64,000 nucleotides of DNA, taken from Triplophysa rosa. Its lineage: Eukaryota; Chordata; Actinopteri; Cypriniformes; Nemacheilidae. Positions within the stretch are counted from its first letter, which is position 1. Every line of letters begins with the position of its first letter. The stretch covers positions 4,738,154 to 4,802,153 of the forward strand of contig NC_079895.1 of NCBI RefSeq assembly GCF_024868665.1, in the 5' to 3' direction. Positions 15,401 through 24,400 of the stretch are shown here, piece after piece. Below the pieces are notes generated by a model, which saw only the letters and a program-made list of their open reading frames with translations, was not told where the DNA came from and searched no databases. Both the position numbers and the translations under genes were made by a program.

Positions 15401-18400
15401 TTTTTTCTGCAGTTGGAGAGGCTCCTTGCCTGAAAGAGGAGATCAAAGAGATCACCACTAAACTAGGAGAATCTGGAACATTGACGTGCCAGATTATTGG
15501 TAGACCTCTTCCAGAAATCAGGTGGTACAGATATGGAAAGGAGCTAATCCAGAGCCGAAAATACAAGATGAGCTCTGATGGCCGAAACCACTCTTTAACA
15601 GTATTAACAGATGAACAAGAAGATGAAGGCCTGTACACATGCAGAGCTATCAATGAGGCAGGTGAAATTGAGACCAGTGGCAAGCTCCTGTTGCAGGCTG
15701 CACCACAATTCCACCCAGGATTCCCATTAAAGGAGAAATACTACTCAGGTTGTGGAACAAGCCTGCGTCTCCATGTTGTCTACATTGGTCGCCCTATTCC
15801 ACAAATCATGTGGTTCTATGGCAAGAAGCCTCTGAATCCATCAGAAAACGTCATCATTGAAAACACAGAAAGCTACACTCACTTAGTTATCAGAAATGTC
15901 CAGCGTAAGACAAATGCTGGAAGATATAAGGTGCAAATGAGCAACAAATTTGGCACAGTGGACACAGTCCTCCGTGTTGAGATCCAAGGTAAAATTAAAT
16001 CAAATTTAATCAATGACATATACTGATCTGCCAATGTAAATATATTTATACACGTACATGTGTTAACCAAAGTAACAAATACCTTTCCTGTCCTTTTAGA
16101 TAAACCTCTTATTCCTGAAGGACCAGTCATTGTTGATGCTCTCTTGAAGAATTCTGTGATCATTAGCTGGAAGCCACCAAAGGATGATGGTGGATCAATG
16201 ATCACAAATTACATTGTAGAGAAACGTGAAGCTAAGGAGGGTGAGCAGTGGCATCTTGTATCATCAGCCATCTCAGGAACCACATGCCGTGTTCCAAACC
16301 TCATTGAGAGTTCTGGATATTACTTCCGGGTCTCTGCACAGAATCAGTATGGCATCAGTGAATCGCTTGAGATTCCTTCTGTTGTCATTATCAAGAGTCC
16401 ATTCGGTAAGTTTCATTGTTTCAAGTATAAGTGCTTGGAGTAAGTCTAAAAAAAACTGTATTGTACATTTTTGTGACAGATTTAATAAAAATACATATGT
16501 TTACAAATATCTGAAAATAGATATAGAACAAATTACAGAGAATATCACGATAAATGTGAGGTTAAGTTTATTCCTTTTTCTATTTTTATCTATTACAAAA
16601 CCGATAAAACAGAGAAACCTGGAGTCCCGCAACAGCCTGTTGTCACTTCTGTAACAAAAGATTCATGTGTCGTTTCTTGGAAACCCCCAACCAGCGATGG
16701 AGGGGCTAAAATTAAGAACTATTACCTTGAGAAGAGAGAGAAGAAACAGAACAAATGGATTTCTGTTGCAACTGAAGAGATTCAGGAGACATCTTACACT
16801 GTTAAAGGCCTTCTTGAAGGTTTTGAATATGAATTCCGCGTCAAATGTGAAAATATTGGTGGAGAGAGTGATTGGAGTGAGATTTCAGAACCAGTCATAC
16901 CGAAATCAGACACAGCTCTTCGTGCTCCATTCTTCAAGGAGGAATTGAGAGACATGTGCGTCAAATATAAGGCAAATGCAACCTTTGTCACTAAGGTTAT
17001 TGGACATCCCAAGCCAGCAGTTAAATGGTACAAAAACGGTAAAGAGATTTTACCCGATGGAGAGAAAATAAAGGTACAAGAATTCAAGGGAGGCTACTAC
17101 CAACTTGTTATCAGCAATGCTGATGATAATGATGCCGGTGTCTACCAGATTAGAGCTACTAACCAGCTTGGATCAATTTCCACAACTGTGGCACTAGAGG
17201 TTGAGGGTAAGTATTACTGGTTGTTTGTTATTATCATATAATTTATTTAAACTGGATACTTGAATAATGTTTTGTCTGTGTCAATACATATTCATAATAC
17301 TATAATTGATATTTTGATATTAAATTTTGTCATGTTTTTTTCTTAGTACCTGCCAAGATTCATTTGCCATTACATCTTCAAGGCATGGGAGCTGTTCACG
17401 CCATTCGTGGTGAGGTGGTTACCATCAAGATTCCAATTAGTGGCAAACCTGATCCTGTAATCACATGGCAAAAGGGACAAGAGATGATTAATAATACAGC
17501 GTATCATCAAGTAATCATCACAAGATCATTCACCTCCTTAGTTTTCCTAAAGGGAGTGCAAAGAAAGGATTCTGGCTACTACATAATTTGTGCCAAAAAT
17601 CGATTTGGTGTTGATAAGCAGACAGTTGAACTTGATGTTGCTGATGTCCCTGATCCTCCAAAGGATGTCAAAGTTAGTGATATTGGCAGAGATGCAATCA
17701 CCCTTACTTGGACTCCTGGAAATGATGGTGGAAGTGAAATTATCAATTACATTATTGAAAAGTGCCCTACCACTGGTGACAGATGGATTCGTGTGGCTCA
17801 GACGTCGGAGTCCCAATACACTGTGGTGAGCCTCTTTGGCAAAACAAAATACCAGTTCCGCGTGATTGCGGAGAACAGATTTGGCCGGAGTGGTCCATCT
17901 GCACCAACAGATCCTGTGACAACAAAAGAAGACAAGTTAGCCATTAGAAACTATGATGAAGAAGTGGATGAAACAAGAGAGGTTACAAAGGAAGAGGCAC
18001 CACATTCTAAAGTGAAAAATGTTCCTTCTCTGTACAGTATCTCTGAGGAGCTTGCTCGCAATGGACAGTTTGGCATTGTCCATCGCTGTGTTGAAATTAG
18101 CTCCAAGAAGACGTTCTTAGCTAAATTCATCAAAGTTAAAGGTGCTGATCGAGAGTTGGTTGCAAGAGAAATTGAGACACTCAATATTGCAAGACACAAA
18201 AACATACTGTATCTTCATGAATCTTTTGATAGTCTGGAAGAATATGTCCTGATCTATGAATTCATGTCTGGTATGGACATCTTTGAGCGTCTTGGTACAA
18301 ACTTTGACCTCACAGAGCAAGAAATTGTTCGGTATATGAGACAAGTTTGTTGCGCTCTGAAGTTCTTGCATAGTCATAACTATTGTCATTTCGATATCAG

Positions 18401-21400
18401 ACCTGATAACATTGTTTATTCCACAAGGAAGAGCAGTACCATTAAGATCATTGAGATGGGTCAAGCCAGGTTGCTTACACCTGGAGAAAACATCAGAATC
18501 CAGTTCACAGCCCCTGAGTTCTATGCACCTGAAATTCACAACAGTGATTTTGTGACCACTGCCACTGACATGTGGTCTGTTGGTGTTCTTGCATATGTTC
18601 TCCTTAGTGGACTCAATCCATTTGCTGCTGAATCAAGTCAAAAAAGGATTGAGCACATCTCAAATGCGGAGTATGTGTTTGATAGTGAAGCCTTTAAGGA
18701 AACCAGTCTTGAAGCTATGGACTTTGTCGACAGGCTGCTGACTAAAGACCGCAAACTGCGTATGACAGCCTCTGAAGCTTTGGAACATCCTTGGCTTAAG
18801 ATGAAACTGGAACACGTTAGTTCAAAGGTTATCAAGACTTTGAGACACAGACGATACCACCAGACACTGGTGAAAAAAGAATGGAGCACAGAAATTTCTG
18901 CAGCACGTCTTGCATATGGTGGTGGCTACAGAAACCAAAGAAACATTTTGATTGGAAGAGTCAAAGTTGGACATCCTGAACAAGGCTTGAGAGCAGGTCC
19001 AGTCATGCACGGCTCTGCTGAAGAGGGTGGACATGTCAGATTTGTCTGCTGCATTGAGAATTATGACCGAAACACAGAAGTGACCTGGTACTTTGGTTCT
19101 CGCAAAGTGACAGCAAGTCATAAATATGAAATCAACTATGCTAATGGATTTGCAAGCATCTATGTTAAAGACATTGAAGAATGTGATGATGGAGTATACA
19201 GATGCAAGGTATTCAGTGAAGACAGAGAGGACAATGCTTATGCCGAGCTGTTTGTTGAGACTGTTAGGTCCCATCGTGAATACTATCTGGGACGCTCACT
19301 CAAAAAGCCAAAACGCAGAATTGACAAAACCAAACTTTTGCAGAGGCCACCTGAGTTTACTCTGCCTTTGTACAACCGTACAGCATACATTGGTGAAGAT
19401 GTTCGCTTTGGTGTAACCATCACAGTCCATCCAGAGCCAAGTGTGACATGGTTGAAGGCTGGGCACAGAATCAAACCAGATCCTGCTAAATACACATTCA
19501 CAAGTGACAAGGGTCTTTATCAGCTGATGATTCACAATGTTGAGCTTAGCGATGATGCTGAATACACTGTTGTGGCAAACAACAAGTTTGGTGAGGACAG
19601 CTGCAAGGCACATCTCACTGTTACACCACATAAGGTTGTTGAAGACACCATGAGACCAATGTTCAAACGTCTCTTAGCCAATGTTGAGTGTGTTGAGGGG
19701 CAAAGTGTCCGCTTTGACCTGAGAGTATCAGGAACTCCACCACCAACTCTAAAATGGGAGAAAGATGGCAAACCTCTTGAGTTCAGACCACAAGTTGAAG
19801 TGGTTCAAGAGGATGTAGATTATCATGTTTTGCACATCAGAGAATCCCTCATTGAGGATTCAGGCACATATAGAGTCACTGCAACAAATACAGCTGGATC
19901 AGCAACTTGTCAAGCTACTCTCAAGGTTGAACGCCTAACATACACAAGGAGAGAGTTCAAGAGTGAGGAACAGAGGCAGAAGTATGTACACAACCAAATA
20001 GAAAAGACTCTAAAGATGGCACAACATTTTTCCAAGGCAGAAGTTATTACACTTAATCCTGTAGCACAAGAAGCTTTGAAGGAAGCTGCTGAATTATATA
20101 AGCCTGCAGTGAGCACCAAGAACGTGCAGGGTGAGTTTGACATCTCTGACAAAGAAGATCAAGAAATAAAGAAAATGAAAGAGGAAGACAAGAGGATACG
20201 CATGCCTTATGAAATCCCTGAAGCACGTGCACATGATCCATCTGTTCTCAGTGACGATAAGGTGATCAAACACTTTGTGCCGCTATCTGATATGAAGTGG
20301 TACAAGAAGCTTCGTGACCAGTTTGAGATTTCCGAGCGCATGGAAAGAATTGTTCAAAAGAGACAGAGGCGTATTCGTCTTTCTAGATGGGAGCAATTCT
20401 ATGTCGTGCCACTGCCCAGAATAACTGATCAATACAGACCAAAGTGGCGCATTCCAAAACTTACACAAGACGATTTAGAGACCATTCGACCTGCAAAGAG
20501 ATCACCATCTCCCGCGTCAGAACTGTCCTTCAGACAGAGAAGGCGTTCACTTGGAGATCTCTCAGATGAGGAGCCCGTTGAGGATTACATAGCACTGAGG
20601 GGATCTGAAAAAGAAAGACAAGAGCTTGAAGATGAATTAGAACTTGGATTTTCTGCCTCCCCACCCAGTGGAAGCCCTGTCCGCTTTGAGCTTTCTGCAC
20701 TGCTCCATGCATCACCTAGGCCAGTTCAGAAAACTGAAGTAAGAAGCAAGGTGGAGATAAAACATGTGACAACAACAGAGCAGGCACGGGGGTCTCCTCC
20801 TCCCATTTCCCATTTCATGAGGAGGAGGAGATCCTTATCTCCAACATACATTGAACTGATGCGTCCTGTCTCTGAACTCATCAGAGCACCACGTGCACGT
20901 GTCTCATTAGAGGCTGAAGGTGAAGTCATTGAAAGAAGATCACCTACCCCTGAGAGGACACGTCCTCGTTCTCCAAGTCCTGTATCCAGTGAGAGAAGAT
21001 CATCCAGATCCTCCTCTAGATTTGAAAGATCTGCTAGATTTGACATCATGTCTAGATATGAGGCAAGAAAAGCTGCTCTTAAATCTGAGCGCAAGTACCA
21101 GGTTGTGACACAGCAACCCTTCAGCCTTGACCATGCTCCTCGTATCACAGTAAGAATTCGTTCTCACCGTGTACCATGTGGTCAAAATACTACATTTACT
21201 TTAAATGTTCAGTCCAAGCCAGATGCTGAAATCCAGTGGTTCCACAATGGACAACAAATCCAAGAGAGCAGCAAATACCAATTCACAAACATGAGTGGAG
21301 TGCTGTCTCTCCAGATAAATGATTGTCAGGTGGAGGATTGTGGAACATATCGTGTCCTCTGCACAAACATAAAGGGTGAGGCCTCAGACTATGGAACTCT

Positions 21401-24400
21401 TGATGTTTCAGGAGGTGCTTTTACTACATACTCCTCAAGACGTAAAGATGAAGAGACCCCAACACCATTTGTACCTGAAATTACAAAAACAGATTATTAT
21501 CATACAACATCCATCAGAGCATCTTCTGCCTCACAGACTCATTTGGAGATCAAAGAATCTAAAACTAAACTGACAGAGAGACATGAAATATCTGCTTTTG
21601 AGCAGTATGAATCCCAAAAGCTTGCAACATCTCCTATTAGATATGCATCCACTGAATACTTATCATCAGCTTCATATTCATCATCTGAAAGATTTACATC
21701 TGAAAAACATGTATCATCTGAAACCAAGGTGAAAGAATTAACAGCATCTGTAGTGTCCAAGAAAGCTAAAGCTAGTGTTTCAGCTAAAATACTCACAAAA
21801 CCACAGTCTTTAACTGTATCTAAGGGTGACTCTGCACGATTTGTCTGTGATATTGATGGTGAGCCAGCACCAAGTGTCAAATGGATACATGAAGGAAGAA
21901 CAATTGTCTCGTCACACTGTGTACATGTGGCAACAACGCAGTACAAGTCCACATTTGAAATTTCCTCAGTTGAGCATTCAGATGAAGGCAGCTATACTGT
22001 AGTTGTAGAAAATTCTGAAGGAAAGCAAGAGGCAAGGTTTACTTTGACTATTCACAAACCAGCACCTAAGGAGGAAGTGAAAACACCATTACCCTCATTC
22101 AAGTCACCAGAACCCTCTGTGAAATCTCCTGAGCCTACTGTGACATCCTCTGTAGCATCAGTTAAATCTCCGGAGCCTTCTGTGAAATCATCTATGCCAT
22201 CAGTTAAATCTCCAGAACCCTTAGTGAAGTCTCCTGTGCCATCAATTAAATCCCCAGAGCCTTCTGTCAAATCACCTCTGCCATCAGTTAAGTCCCCAGA
22301 GCCTTCTGTGAAGTCACCTGTGCCTTCAGTTAAATCTCCCGAGCCTTCAGTGAAATTGCCTATGCCATCAGTTAAGTCTCCAGAGCCCCAGATTAAATCA
22401 CCAGAACCCACTGGTTTTAAGTCTCCCGAACCTCGAATAAAGTCCCCGGAAGGTATTAAATCACCATTCAGAGTAAAATCACCAGAGCCAATCACCTCTC
22501 CACAGAGGATAAAGTCTCCGCCTCCTATTAAGTCTCCTGAACCAACCACTCCTCAAAGGGTAAAGTCTCCAACAGCCCTGAAATCACCTGAGCCAATAAC
22601 TTCGCCACCCAGGGTAAAATCTCCACCCCCAATGAAGTCTCCGGAGCCAGTTACCTCCCCTCTGAGAGTTAAATCTCCTACAGGAATTAAGTCTCCTGAA
22701 CCAGTCACCTCACCTCTGAGAGCCAAATCTCCACCAACAGTCAAATCTCCTGAGCCAGTCATGTCACCTAAAAGAGTTAAATCTCCACCCCTGTCAAAGG
22801 AAGCACCACCAAAGATCATTCAGCAACTCAAAGCTGAAGCTTTTGAAGACAAATTTAAGATGGTCTGTGTAGCTGAGAGCTCTATCACAGAGGTTGTGTG
22901 GTACAAGGATGGCAAAAAACTGACTCAAAGCAGTCGTTACCAGATTCAAACATCTGCTGATGGAACTTGCTGTTTCTATATATCTGATGTTTCGGAGAGA
23001 GACCAAGGCGAATACTCCTGTGAAATTATAAGTGTAGGGGGAGCAGTGGCAAAATCATCATTTTCTTTTGTTGGCCAAGTGTTTCAAACCATCTACAAAA
23101 AAGTAACTGCATTTGTGTCTACACACAAGTCTGTTAAAGGTAAATTTATTTTTAAATAATCATAATAATCATATTTGTTTATGACTCTTCAACTGCAATA
23201 ATGAATTTTTTATTGCTTTTTAGAAACTGTGTCTTCCCAAATACATGGAGGAGCTGAAATGCTACTTAAGAGAGGGAGTGCCACTGTTAGCAGCATGCAC
23301 GAAAGTTTTACTTCAAAGTCCGTCCACATGGAGAGCACAATGCAAGAAACATCTTTTAGCAGTTCCGCAATGGCTGAGATGAAATTTGAAACTATGTCAA
23401 TGTCCAGCATGTCCTCTATGACGTCTGAGTCAGTATCTGCTATGAGCACAAGCAGTATAATGTCAAGTCACTCACATGCTGAGGGAACTACAATTAGAGG
23501 AGCCCTCCACAGTGCTCAGGGTAAGAATCATTTTTGACCAAGAATAAATAAGCATTTTGTTTGCACCAAGCGTAAAAGTCAAGTGTGTAATTTTTTGGAG
23601 GATCTATTGACAGAAATGCAATATAATATGCATAACTATGTCTGCGGAGGTGTAAAAAGACCTTACATAATGAAGCATTATTTTTTATTACCTTAGAATG
23701 AGCTATTTCTATCTACATACACCACGGGTCCCCTTGCATGGAATTCGCCATGATGTTTCTACAGTAGCCCTAAACCAGTGTTACTCAACTCTGGCCCGCG
23801 AGATCCATTTTCATGCCGAGTTTAGCACCAGCTCTGATAAAACGCACCTGAACAAGCTAATCAACGTCTTCAGAAATAGACACGTTCAATTTAATGCTGG
23901 GTTGCACAGATTGCTTGGCATATTACATTTAAATACAGCGAGAGCGATTGAAATGCATACAGAGCAGTCTGCACTTGAATCGCTGTCGTGGTACTTTAAA
24001 GTCATACACCAATAGATTTGCGCAACGCTGCATCACATTAAACACATCTATTTCTGAAGATGTTGATTAGCTTGTTCATGTGTGTTTTATCAGAGTTGGG
24101 GCTAAAGGGAAAATGGATCTCTCAGGCCAGAGTTTAGAACCACGGCCCTAAATGGACAAACTGCTCTCCTTCGGCACAGAAGCAAAAACGTGACAACATC
24201 TTAGTGCTGTGTAGTGCTCTTAGGGAGGCGTGGAGTGAGCTGTTAATTGCATTTTGCAACCTCACCTCTAGATACCGCTAAATTTAATACACTGAACCTT
24301 TAAGGAACTATCATAAATACTTATAAATTATTTGGACAAGCTTTATCACATTAATAAGTATAATTTTATTCATTTATATTTCATAGGCTCAGCTCCAAGA

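Noticed and set aside
22052..22819. Long minus-strand open frames with Gly-Ser-Gly-Asp repeats
   Set aside because: They are the antisense of the KSP repeat; regular codon periodicity keeps the reverse frame open.
23698..24015. Open frame in the penultimate intron considered as a remnant M7-M9 exon
   Set aside because: No Ig features; the segment lies across the junction of two transposable elements.
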